From NCBI GenBank assembly GCA_000469685.2, contig LS997566.1:37240420-37304419 (forward strand): DNA of 64,000 nucleotides, given 5' to 3'. The notes below the pieces were generated by a model. It made no database searches. It saw only the letters and a program-made list of their open reading frames with translations, and had not been told where the DNA came from. This document shows, one piece after another, positions 51,050 to 62,430 of this stretch. How positions within the stretch are numbered: the stretch's first letter is position 1; the number at the start of each line of letters is the position of its first letter. The translations under genes were made by a program, and so were the position numbers. Source of the stretch: Haemonchus contortus. Its lineage: Eukaryota; Nematoda; Chromadorea; Rhabditida; Trichostrongylidae.

Positions 51050-51445
51050 AAATGAAGTAGTATGGGAAAAGCTCGGGTTATCTAAGTGGAATAGAATGGG
51101 AGAAGCTGGGGTAGTGTAGATGTAGTAGTTGGGGAAATGCTAGGGTCATATAGGTGGAATAGAATGGTAAATGTTAGTGATATGGGTGGAATGGTAGAGA
51201 TGAAATAGTATGGGAAAAGCTGTATTTGTCCAGGTGAAGTATTATGGCAGAAACTAGGATTGTGTAGATGAAGCAGTAAGGGGGAATCTAGGACTGTATG
51301 GGTGAAATAGTATGGTAGAAGCTGGGATCGTTTAGGTGGAGTAGTAGGAAAAATGCTGGTCGCCTAAATGAGATAGTATGTGGAAGCTGAGATTGTATAG
51401 GCGAGATGGTGAGGAAAATGCCACGATTTTCTAGGTGAGAAAGGG
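51050..51445. repeat. Degenerate minisatellite, about 35-bp period, about 11 copies
   Basis: A phrase like TGGGAAAAGCTAGGAT.GT followed by AGGTGAAATAGTA recurs with starts near 51063, 51097, 51131, 51165, 51211, 51245, 51281, 51316, 51348, 51381 and 51413. Copies differ by substitutions and small indels. The strand is purine-rich (G and A). Confidence 0.75.
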
Positions 51446-52967
51446 GAATATAAGGACTTTTATATAAAGGAAGTTTGGGAAATGCTTGGACGACACCTCT
51501 GACCCTGTATTCCCTAGAACTGAAGTGAAGTCGGGGTTAGCCAAGTCATGTCAGAAGTCATATTTAGAAAGGGAAAAACTCGGGAATTACGATTGTGATG
51601 TTCAGTTTTCTGGCTGACCCAAGTGGCGTTGTGGGTAGGAGGAATACGAGGGTACGAGTTAGGTCATGCGTTCCAGGTAGGTGTAACTGAGATTTGAATA
51701 TATGACTGATGTTCAGGTAGTGTTACAACCAGGTAAGACGATTTAGGTAAGGAGTGAGAGTGAGTTTGGTCGAATTGAAACTCGTAAGATAAGAACTATG
51801 GTAGTAACGAAGTTTGTGCTTACAGAGGGGCGCATCAAAATAAATGTAGGTCCGTAGGGTAATGGGGTCCGAGTAATGTAGTAAGTGTGATAAAATGTTT
51901 CGGGAGGGCTTCCTAACCCAAAGAAAGACGGGCAAGACGAATGTTAGGTCAGTATGGTAACTGGATGTCAGAACAGAATTTGGGAGGGGTTCGCAGTTTA
52001 AGGATAAAGGGTGTAGTCATTAGGAAGGGGCAGTACTTCCGCATGGTAACCGGTAACTGTATGGGGGAAAAGAGAATCATTGATGGGGAAGGGAAATTTC
52101 GAGAAAGCAGAGAAGATTTAGACATGTGTTGTAGTTGAAACATGAGTACAGAAAAGGTAGGTGACCATTTCGTTTTAAAGAGGTGGGAAATATCATTCGT
52201 ATAGCTTTTTTGTTGAGAAAGATGCTCAGAGTGATAGAGTAGGGGACCCACAACGCCACTACAGACTCACTGCAGTATGTGTGTAAGTATGTAATTTTTT
52301 GGTAGGATACTTGCAAGCAGAAGGAGCCGTGTGTTGAGGAATGCTTCCAAAATTGCACAAAGTCATTCTGAAAGGAAGGTATTTTGTTCGGGATGGTTCG
52401 TAAAATTCCCTCATTTCGAAGTAGTTAAAAGTGGAAGGGGACGATTTTTCTGAAATTTTATCTCCTGCAGTTTGGCAAAAATTTTATCCTTACATTCCTC
52501 ATCACCACCGGCTCCTCTCGTGCGAGTGTGGAGTGTATTGCAACACAGGAAGGCTTATGTGTCGAGGAATACTCGCCAAAAAATGAACGTAGTCCTTTTG
52601 AAGTGTCGATAGGGTCTCTTGCGGTTCTCCTCTATAGAATTCATCATGGTTGGATGTCGAAAAAAGTCTGTTTCTTGCACAACTGCATATCCCTCGTCAC
52701 AATGAGCTCTCTCGTGCGTGTCTGAGAATGTGATAGGTCTGTGTGCGTGTCTCTGGAAGTTCCTGTGTGTTGCGTTTATCGATGTGAAAAATTCTAAGTT
52801 CTGAAAAGCTCCATGCGGTAAATCTCGTGTTCTGGTTGCTCCTTGTGTTGTTGTTGTGTTGTTTCTTTCTTTGTGTGTCGTTCAAAGTTGTTGCTGCAGC
52901 AATTTATTTACAATTCATACAATAAATACAATACAAAGCAAATGTTTAATTACAATGTCACGAATCC
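51446..52967. other. No gene recognised
   Basis: About 1.5 kb. The overlapping minus-strand frames of 93-100 residues around 51949-52358 have no motif and no splice pattern I can support. The part bordering the minisatellite keeps its G and A bias. Confidence 0.35.
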
Positions 52968-53513
52968 TACCTAAGTACCCACCCTAAGTTTTCCCTCCCC
53001 TTCCCCCCACGTTCGCGCACGCGCGTTTTCGGTTTCCCACCGATGGACTCGACTTGTCGACTTTTCTTCGAGGTCCCAGGGAAGGCACGCCTTGAAGTAC
53101 TGGGATCTTCCCTTGTGTCACCCCCCCATCCAATGCAACCGCGACGGCTCATCAGCGGCCGGTGCTCGCGACGGTCGTGTTCGCGGGGCCACCCGCTCCA
53201 GAAAGGAACCTCCCACAAGGTCTGGGCATGCAACCTTGCTCCATGGACAACAGTGGGTGGGGTTTCGAGCTCGCCAGTACACACCATCACTTCCCATCGA
53301 ATTTTCGCGAGATCAACAGGCACTACAGGCACATGTCACCGATCTTCCCATGTGCACAGAGAAAGGCACTACCGAAGCGATCGCCTACAACTTTTGCACA
53401 GCAAATGCACACCGCCAGCAAAATTTCTTCCAAAAGGCACTTTTGCCAAAGTAAATACAAGTGATAAAACGCTACAGAAATAGTAATTTCCAGAGCTCAT
53501 AATGTCTGCTATA
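52968..53513 (+). pseudogene. Zinc-finger-like gene fragment, copy 1
   Basis: Homologous to 57840-58397 in the opposite orientation. The shared frame includes NATATAHQRPVLATVVFAGP and later HFPSNFREINRHYRHM. In copy 2 the latter is preceded by a CPHC pair; here those Cys codons have changed. A short intron-like gap of about 50 bp begins at AAAG|GTAAAT-type sequence near 53448 and ends at TTCCAG near 53494, in the same place in both copies. The protein is unknown. A CxxC plus HxxH pattern suggests, but does not prove, a C2H2-type finger. Confidence 0.5.
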
Positions 53514-56500
53514 GGACTGATAACATTTTCTTCCCAATTTTACCCTTTTTCAAAACGATGAACAGCGAGATACCCAGAAGTTGAAAACAATCACTATGAA
53601 GGCAAAAGTTTCCCCTTTGCAAAAAAAAGTGGTCATAGAGCTTTGAGAAAGGAGTGCCAAAACATGAAGCCCGTGATTTGAAAAATTTGGTGGAACTATT
53701 TGGACAGTTCGTTACCCTCAAGACAAGCCGGTTCCTCGAGGTGTTGCTCACAAAATTCCGGACAACTTTGAAGGAAATAAATGGTTCATTCAGTCTCTGC
53801 ACCGTCCTTGTGGAGCAATTTCTTAGTTGAATTTTAGGAACATCGAAATCTTATCATTCACAAGGAAAACTGCAAAAAATCCATAACCCGACCCTTCGAG
53901 AAAAAACGTCCCGAAATCGTGCAAACACCACTGCATGACATCCTCATTGAATTGCCAGAAATCTACGTTGGCAATCGGCCTCCAATCAATCCTTTGAATA
54001 TCCTCCTTCCAGACGCTTTGCAGGGGCGATAGTGACAACGCGAAAAATGAGTTTCTCAGTCACTAATGAAAGTTTCCAGTGCAGTAAGAATATTTTTTTC
54101 GAAAATTCAGAGAAATACCTACAGTAACATTGATGTACTACTGAAATGCCTCAAAATCAGCTTAACTTTTTTGAAATGAATTGTTTCCACAATGACGTCA
54201 TGATGAGCTTAGAAACACTTCAATAAAAAATGCTTTTTCACTCGGTTTTCATTATTTTTTGGTTCGATATTTTAGAATGGCGTTCAGCGTAAAGATAGCT
54301 AAAGGTAAGTTAGAGTAGCCGCATGTCACTGTTACCCTAACCCCACTTGAGTGCGTAAGAACGATAGAAGTAATCCACGACATTATAATTTTGTCAGTGA
54401 ATGCCTTTTAGAGATTTGGCCGGGGTAGGTTCCTGAGGATAGCCAGCTGAGATGACGCAATCGATGTGAAGAAGAAACTAGCGATAACTGCCAGGTAAAC
54501 AACTGGGAGTACCGTATCTCAAATCCGCCAAATGCCGTCCTCAGTAACATAAGGAATTATCAGAAAAACGCTTTGGAAAAGCATGCGAGAAGGTCGACAG
54601 AAATATGAGCTTCTGCAAAAGCGATAACATGGGGCCATCAGAGGCACTGGAAAGCACTCTTATGCTTCGAAATCGTGCTCATGAAAAATGCTTCGAAGCT
54701 TCCCAGAGGCCATTCATTGGCCGAGAAATCTATGATCAGCCGGCGAACGAAGCTTTCATCCGTTGAACCAGTTGACAGTGATTCTCGACGAGTACACATG
54801 GAAATAGTGCCTGGCTTACCGAATCGGTTTGGCTGTCGGCTAAAGGAAGAAGGGCCTTCTGCGTCAGAAAACCGCTAGAAGAAATGTCGCACAACTGAGT
54901 AACCGGAGGGCATATGACTCTGGTAGGGTCCGTCTGCCGAAGAGGAGTAACTACATAGTATGGTGACCTTCGCCAGTACTATCGAGGTGATTCATTCTGT
55001 ACGAATTGAAGATGGAGGCTTCAGAGGTGATCAGCCGAAACAGGTAAGCCAGCGGCGACCCGTACTCTAAAAGGTGTCCTAGCATTTGCTTGGAACGAGA
55101 CAATGATTCCATAATCGTGAGCCCCCACAAGGCTATGAAACAGAATTCGCCTGTAGTTCACTTCCTTGCCTTGGAAGATGGCGGAGCAGCCATGAAATGC
55201 TTGGGCACGCGAGATTCACGAACTGTACGAGTGTCCGATTTATGCTTGATTTGAGATTGACTGCTGCGAATGAAACTGAGGGACCCAACCCAATTCTTAT
55301 GACGGTCTGGACTTATTGCCACGGATGTCATTCGGATGATACGAAGAAGTCATGGAACAAAGCGAAACTGCACCTAGTTGTAGCGAAGGCGAGGAGGAGG
55401 ATCCGGGAGGAAGAATGGCTCAAGACATCCAGGAGTTCGGCTAGTAATACTAAACTGTATCCTCGATTAGGGAAGGAAATCCGGAATGCCAACGTTGTTT
55501 GTTGTCGCATTCGCTGAGACGTCGATGATCAGCTGAGGTGGGCACTTTGATCAATAGGGTGGTCTGTGTTAGGGCAGCCATCGATTGGATCCTTTGAGAC
55601 GGCGGACGAAGGAAGGACACTGTCATGGTTGGAACGTTGAGCCAAGATTTGGTGAAATTTAGCCTCGGGCATCCATATTTCAGCTACACGAACAAACTAG
55701 CCCCTGACAAAGGGATATATGGTTGAGGCTGACGATGAGAAGGGCCCGTTTGATTGAACTCTCGGTCAACTGGACGACTTGCAAAGCAGATGATGGAGAA
55801 AAGTCGGATAAAGCAGTCCTCGTGCTCAGATGAAGCATATTACTTGAAAACATGAGAAGACCTTTCGAGTTCCCGGAGTAGACTGAATCTGCTTTTCGAA
55901 GAGTTTAGCTAACTATTCATATTCCTGAGTGATCTAGTTCGACCTCGGAGGAAGGAATCAGTAGAGATTCGCCCAGTCAAGAAGCCGAGCGCATGAGAAG
56001 ATTCATATTAGATAGTCCTACTCGATCCGAATAGGATTGTAACTCTCCACGGAAAAGGCGACTTTTCAGAGCATTTAGAACTTTTCAGACTTGCTTCTAT
56101 CGCAGTAATCAAATCGATATAAGAGCTGGGCCTGCACGGTTTACTTCTATCTTCGCACGGCGGGGTAAGGTAAGGACACAAGGGAACGTATGACCCTATT
56201 CCTTCCCTCAGGGTTAACCCAACATCCTGGCATTATTCCCTAGTGAAAGAGGAGGAGTAAATGATTGACAGCAGAAGAGCATTCGCTATTCTCAATTCTC
56301 TGACAAATCGTTGGAGAACAAAGGTCCGAGAAAGATAAAAAAGCGAAAAACTCATCCAATTTTCCTAACTTCACTGGAACCCCATATAGTGATGTATCCC
56401 TAGACGATAATATTTCCTCCTGACCTCGTCTATTCCACAAGCCTCTATTTGAATATGGCCTATCCTAGGGAGCAGTAGCGTCTCTAGGGAGGATCACAGT

Positions 56501-57839
56501 GGGCATCTACTTCTTATCCGATGTAAATGCTTCATTCCAAATGTTCTCTATCTTCCTTCCGATGAAATTGGACTTATACCCAATTACAAATGAAAAACAT
56601 GCTGTTTGCCACCTCCGTGCTACATAGTAATCAATTGAGGAGCACCTTCGGATAGATTCTTTTTATCCAATCCTTCTTCGACTACACCTGCCAATTCATT
56701 TGAAAAGGACAAATTGACTTGGTCCTCCATATCAGTTTTATTCAAAAGTTGACAGCATTGGTTACCTACTTTATTTTGGTAGATATTTATGCACTCGTCC
56801 TTCCCCTCACCTTTAGCACCCACGTCAAAACCTGGACTCAAAGGTTTTCTCACAAAAATCTAATCAGTCAATCAGTCCCATCCCAGTCTCTTTGAGTGTA
56901 GTCTGAACGCACTTTGACGCCTAAACGTTCACCCAGTCATACCATAAGACCATTTGCATTTTGGATCCCACAGAACTATGACATCGCTCCCAACGAATAA
57001 CGAAAAGATGCTCAACCGCAATTTAAATCCCATGGATTCCCCTAAGACGGCGACACGCAGAAACATTTTTCAGGAACGTATCAATCCGATAGCAAGTTAC
57101 CTTTACGCATGAGCTTCACCTTCCCAGTAATAGGGAGAGGCAATAGCTGGTTGAAGCTTTTCATGGGCTCAGAAGATTGCTTAGCCAAAAAATTCTATTT
57201 CCAAACTTATATAGCTATTTCTAAGATCTATGTTTCCACCCTACTAACACACTTCTTGCGAGCAATTCGTTGGTTGGTTATTTTCACCCTCAATTTTCCA
57301 CTCTTTGAGTTTGGGAGGACTCTAACTTATATTTAGCTATCGTTTATGCGCTGGCCAAACGTCTAAACTTCTTCCAAAAAGCGTAAGCGATTTTGAGGCA
57401 CTTCAAGAGCACAAAAAATTGCACTGTAGTTATATCTGATTTCGAAAAAACTCTTACTGCTCTAGAAACTTCATTAGTAACTAGGAAACTCACCTCATGC
57501 GATGACACAATCCCTTCAGCAAAGCTTCTAAAAGGCGGGATACTTGAAGCACTGGATGGAGTCAGAGAAGCCACCGATAAATTCCTGACCATTCAAAGAA
57601 AACGTCATGCAGTGACATTGGCAAAATTCCAGAACGCTTCACTCAAAGAGCCAAACTATGAATCTTCTGCGTTCTCCTTGTGAGTGATATGACTTCAATG
57701 CTCTAAACTCCAAATAAGAAACCACCCCACAAGAAAAGTGCAGAACTAAACGAACTAATTATTTCCTGCAAAATCACCCTTAATCATGCGGGCAACACCG
57801 CAAGGAAAAAGCCTGTCGTTGAGGATAACGAGCGCTATC
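53514..57839. other. Spacer between the two inverted zinc-finger-like fragments
   Basis: About 4.3 kb. The frame at 57393-57683 (plus, 96 aa) has a helix-rich composition (SDFEKTLTALETSLVTRKL) and could be an exon of an unknown gene. The plus-strand stretch KNLVELFGQFVTLKTSRFLE near 53680 is similar in style. Neither is bounded convincingly by splice sites. The rest shows nothing I recognise. Confidence 0.35.
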
Positions 57840-58397
57840 AACCTTATGGCAGCCACTACGAGCTCTGAAGTTTACCATTCCCTTCACATTTTATCACTCA
57901 AACTCACTCTAGCAAAAGTGCATTTTCGCAGAAATCGTGTTGGTGTTGTGCAATCGCTGCGCCAAAGTTGTAGGCGAACGTTTCGATCGAACCCTTCTCC
58001 ATGCAAATGGAAAGATCGATGACATGTGCCCGTAGTGCCCGTTGATCTCTCGAAAATTTGATGGGAAATGACAGTGTGGACAAACGAACTCGAAAACCCC
58101 TCCCACTGCTGTTTACGGAGAAAGGTCACAAGCCAGACCTTGTGAGAGGTTCCATTTTGAAGCGAATGGTTCCGCGAACACGACTGTCGCGAGCACCGGT
58201 TGCTCATGAGCCGTCACGGTCGCATTGGATTGGAGAGTGACACAAAGGAAGTTTCCAGCTCTCCAAGGCATGCCTTCCCCAGGACCTCGTAAGTCGAGTC
58301 CATCGGCGGGAAACAATGCGTGGGTATTCTTGTGGAGGGGTGAATTCTTTAGAAGGTTCGAGACCTTCTCTATCCCCAGAGAAAACTCAGGGTGGGT
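57840..58397 (-). pseudogene. Zinc-finger-like gene fragment, copy 2
   Basis: Frame pieces are 58316-58113 (LQSNATVTAHEQPVLATVVF) and 58106-57909 (GGVFEFVCPHCHFPSNFREI, then NGHYGHM). CPHC followed by HYGHM gives a C-x2-C-x11-H-x2-H pattern, close to but not exactly a classical C2H2 finger. One in-frame stop separates the two pieces (near 58107-58112), so it is broken. Donor GTGAGT near 57911 and acceptor CTTCAG near 57868 mark the same small intron as copy 1. The copies are inverted relative to each other. Confidence 0.5.
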
Positions 58398-59285
58398 ATT
58401 GCAGTGTGATTGATCAGTGTGGGCACCTAAACTAGTCTATCCTCTAACCTAGCCCTCTAATTAGTTCCCTAGTCATTCTTCCCACACTCAACCGCCTCAG
58501 TCCGTCAAATTCTGCCGCCATCACGTTGCACTTCGAAAGAAAAAAAGCAGCCACCCTCTAACAAACAAAGCTAAAGTTTCGTAAAGTGTCGGGGAAATCG
58601 AGAAGCCACGGGAGCCCATTACCCACCAATGAAATCCAGGTGTCCGAAAAAGAGGAAAAGTAAAAGAGGAAAAAAGTTGGAGCTGACAGCAGATTACCAC
58701 CCCCTTACCCTCATACTAATAAAAGAAAGCAGAAAAGTCAAGTAAATAAAACGAACAGGAAGAATAGGAGAAACTTTGTCTACAGGAACCCTTTCTACGT
58801 GCCCGAACACCACCCCTATTCTCCTTGCCCCCTTCCCTTACATTCAATACCCTCCCCTCCCTTCACCGCTCCCCTTGTCATTGATTTTTGATTTCGTGAC
58901 CAAATATGGAAAATGGAGCTCTTAACAAGAATTTGGCTGCAATCTCCCTTCCGAGCACATGGTGACTGCAGTAGTTACTTGACGTCAAGAGACCTGAGTT
59001 GGGAAGGACCATCAGGGAACTGTTAATCAGTAAGTAATTTGTGACCCTCTAAACAATGACAACAGATAACAACTACAGAGAGGATACCTACCAACTACTA
59101 AAAAAATAAAAATACTAAAAATACTACTAAAAATAACTATAAAAAATGAGTTCGTCATAGTGAGTCTAGTTAGTTAGTAAATGAAATTGGATACATTAAA
59201 ATGGAACCCTAAACAACCTAGAAACTACCTAACGCCCACACTAAAGCAATCACACCTGTGTATCTCAAAAAATATTCCTTCGATG
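58398..59285. other. No gene recognised
   Basis: About 0.9 kb with pyrimidine-rich and A-rich stretches (for example ACTAAAAATA repeats near 59098-59145). No exon can be supported. Confidence 0.35.
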
Positions 59286-59289
59286 GCTC

Positions 59290-60972
59290 CTTCGTCCGCT
59301 TGCTGCCCACGAAACGCTCATCCTGCAAAAATAGACAATTAGGATAGGAAAAGGAAGAAAGAAATCGAATGAACACACCTTTTCCATATCCCGCTGGCTT
59401 TATGAGGTCGACGTGCGCCGCTGTTTCACCGAGAGCAGCCCTTTCCTCTCGACGTTGCTTCTTCTAGGAATTCGAAGAAGGTGAGGATTATATCCGATTT
59501 GATGTCCTCGCATATGCATAGATGGTTCTTTCATGAATAGTTGACTCCACAACTGGTTCGCGTCCATCCAATTGCTCTGAGGTTGATCGAATATGGGCAG
59601 CGTGCCGTTCCAGAAAATCGCTGGTTAGGTAGACAACGAATGGACGGCAGCTGTCTTGTAGAAGGCCGAGCCTACCTGAATCGTTTATTATGAACAAACG
59701 TACTCAGCAAGAGGTGACAAGTAATGCATACCCCTGATCCCCGATTGGATCACCCGCAGCAGGATAGGAGGCTGTCTGCTTCCGGTTAAACTGACGGGGC
59801 CTGAACATATAGATTTATTGAACGAGCTGATACGGTGATCTTATTGTTAGTAGACATTCGGACCGAGACAAATCGGCGGCGAACCAGCTCCAGGTCCCGC
59901 GAGCTTCTGAATAGTCTCATAGAAGGTGTTCCTGTTAGCTGGAGATCCCACGATTGGTTGTAACAAGTAGATACTGCTGCTGACTGCTTTGATCGCAGTA
60001 AAAAAGAATGGTCCATCCCGATGAGGACGGCGTCAGCCTGAAATGACAGCAATGATCGATTGATAATAAAAAATTCCTGTGAGGCTGCATACCTTCGATC
60101 CCCGATCGGATCGCTCTACACCAGAACTTTCCAATGGGCTGAACCGTCCTCGTGTTCCTATGCATCTCCGTGTTGCTGGTTGACAAAAAGAAGATCAAGT
60201 GTGGCAGTTACACGCTCGAATCATAAGAAAAAAAATATGGGCTCGCCTCGATGAGGATTGCGCCAGCCTGAATTCGAAGCAATAAACATTTCTAGACTTT
60301 AAAAGATTCTCCTGATGGTGGCGTACCTTTGATCCCTGATCGGACCGCTTTGCACCGAAAGTTTGATTAGGCTGACCCGTCCCCGTGCTGCTATCGGTGT
60401 TGATGGTCGCGATCTGCTTCGACAGCAAGTTACTCACATCACAGAACCCAGTAGACAAAGAATGAGCCTGTCTGGATGAGTACGGACCAATCTGAATTGG
60501 AAACAATGAGAATGGATGCAACGAGAAATTGAACATCGAAGGAATTGTTGCGCTAAATAGTACCTTCGATCCCCATTCGGATCGTGTTACAACAGGATTG
60601 GTCCGTATGGTTGATCCTTAGTCATCAACCTGAAATATCCTTATAGCATAGCCATCAAACAGCACGTACACTTGACGTACCTCCGATCCCTGCTCGGATC
60701 GCTTTGAAACAATACTGTTAGATGATGTCGGCTCCTTTGACGTCGTTTGCTTGGGCGTATCCCGGCTCCACATTTTTGGGCATAGACTCGTTTCGACCAT
60801 CATTCTCTTGAGGCATGAACTCGTCGTTGTCCCGCATGAAACTTCGATCCAGCTCGTGAGCATACCTGCAAGCATGGTAGAGGAAGAAGCGAAGTTCACT
60901 CAGGGCCATGCGGTGCGGTGTAGCCAATACTGATAAAACAGCCTTCCCGAAGAAATGGTACTGGATAGGCAA
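59290..60972 (-). pseudogene. Tandem exon-like units with conserved splice borders (possible decayed or non-coding gene)
   Basis: Read on the minus strand, five unit ends share CGATCCGATCGGGGATCGAAG-like sequence of which the last bases are followed by GTAYG-type donors (near 60677, 60560, 60322, 60088, 59735). Each is followed 50-80 bp later by a TTCAG-type acceptor (near 60613, 60493, 60271, 60039, 59803). One unit is open (IGPYSSRQAHSLSTGFCDVS, later KRSDQGSK) and another (ADAVLIGMDHSFLLRSKQSA) too, while the units near 60590 and 60200 contain stops in every usable phase. An upstream frame (60718-60972) reads ALSELRFFLYHACRYAHELD. A further frame with VVYLTSDFLERHAAHIRSTS lies at 59488-59697, and a splice-bounded block at 59395-59466. 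No family recognised. Confidence 0.4.
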
Positions 60973-61190
60973 TTCTCATGTTCATGATAGTTCACGGGAC
61001 CTGGGACTGGTTCTCCGCAGAATTGTCTTGGTGCGTATGTCTTCTACAGTAACAGTATTGACTTGTTTTCTCTGAAAAATCTACATGTCAGGTCCCGACC
61101 CTATAGCCGCGAGCAGTCAGCTCCTCATCCTGCTAACGGGCGATCTTATCGATGTTCAGGAGCATGCATTACTCGCCATCTTCTGCTGCA
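60973..61190. other. Short gap before the LINE fragment
   Basis: Nothing recognised. It could include the start of the minus-strand exon series to its left. Confidence 0.3.
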
Positions 61191-62430
61191 TATCGTCTTC
61201 TTCTCCCTAGTGCTAATCCCGCGCCGTCGCAGGGTCCGCTTCATGTCAGTCTTCTGCAATTCCTTCTATCTACGGCACCTCCTGTCTCTACTTTAGCTTC
61301 GATGAGGTCCTTCTTGATCACGTCCCGCCACCTCTTCTTTGGGGCTTTTCGTGGTCGCTTCTCTTGATATTTGATCCACGCTACCATCAGCGGTTCTGTA
61401 CTCTTCGAATTACCCGATACCGTCGACGATTGACTCCGTGCACCTCTCGGAGCTGAGGAACTCGGTTTCTTTCACGTTCAGTAGGAGCCCATTATCCGCC
61501 AGCACTTTCTGCTACTTCTGCCTTCCGGCAGAGGAAGCCTTCGTCTGCCTCCCGCGACAAGTCCTCTGGATAGGCTAAGTAGAATTTCTCTACGCTATTC
61601 TCGATTCTTCTGACCACTTGTCTAGCTATAAAGATAATGAAGACAGCATCCGTTGTGGACCGTTCTGGCATAGGGCCACATTGGTCCCGTGAGGTTTGTA
61701 CGAGTTTCCTTCATAGTCGAGTCAGTCGACTAACGCTCGTTCAGTTTCATTGTGTAAACAGTCAGCCTGATCCCCCTGTAGTTAGGGCACTCCATCGCGT
61801 CTCCTTTCTGCCTGAATATGGGAATGATGGTGCTGCTCCTTCAGGCATACGGGACTCTTCCTTCAGTGGTCACAGTATTCAAAAATCGAGTGGGCCCCTA
61901 ATCCCTATTCTCCAAGCGTCGATGAGGAGCCCGTCCAGACCAGTTGTTTTTCCAGCCTTCATCTTTACCATTGCATTACGCGCCAGCTGTGGCCTCTATT
62001 TGGGGGCTGGTCTCATGGCGATACTCTTCGTTCAGGAGCCTGTCGAAGTATTCTTTCCACCTATGTCTAACCTCCACAGGCTTTCTCAGTGTTGCACGCT
62101 TCGTGTTCTTAACGGTCTTCACCACCCCGATGTCTTCAATAGCCCGGTGCCGCGCTTTCGCCAATCCGAAGATGAACTTCTCTGCTTGTCCGCCATCGAG
62201 TTTCTCGCACAAGGCGTCCATTTCCGCATTCCTTGCTTTCGCTACGGCAGCCTTGGTGAGTCTGTTGGAAGTTCTGTACGCATCCAGGTCTCTTGGACTT
62301 CGCGTCTTCTGCCACCGCTTGTAGGCGACTTTCTTCTGCCTCACGACTTGCTGGACTTCATCATTTCAGGACCATGCTTTATTGTCTTCTCCGAATCCAC
62401 CTCGAGTCTCTCCCAGCGTTTTCCTCGTAT
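61191..62430 (-). mobile_element. Internally deleted, 5'-truncated RTE-type LINE, same subfamily as 36553-38118
   Basis: The 3' end (minus) matches the 36.5 kb LINE, including the TTCTTCTTCTCCCTAG and CCCGCGCCGTCGCAGGGTCC blocks. The N-terminal side encodes a linker (62344-61976: VAYKRWQKTRSPRDLDAYRT, later EVRHRWKEYFDRLLNEEYRH) that the 36.5 kb copy lacks through truncation. A stop interrupts the frame just upstream (KAWS then stop). Relative to the other copy, about 380 bp (36720-37095) and about 280 bp (37265-37540) are missing. No clear target duplication was found. It is inactive. Confidence 0.85.

Noticed and set aside
52968..58397. The inverted zinc-finger-like copies as terminal inverted repeats of one large transposon
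   Set aside because: Sequence outside both copies is unrelated, no target duplication was seen, and the interior lacks a transposase or polymerase frame. I kept it only as an open question.
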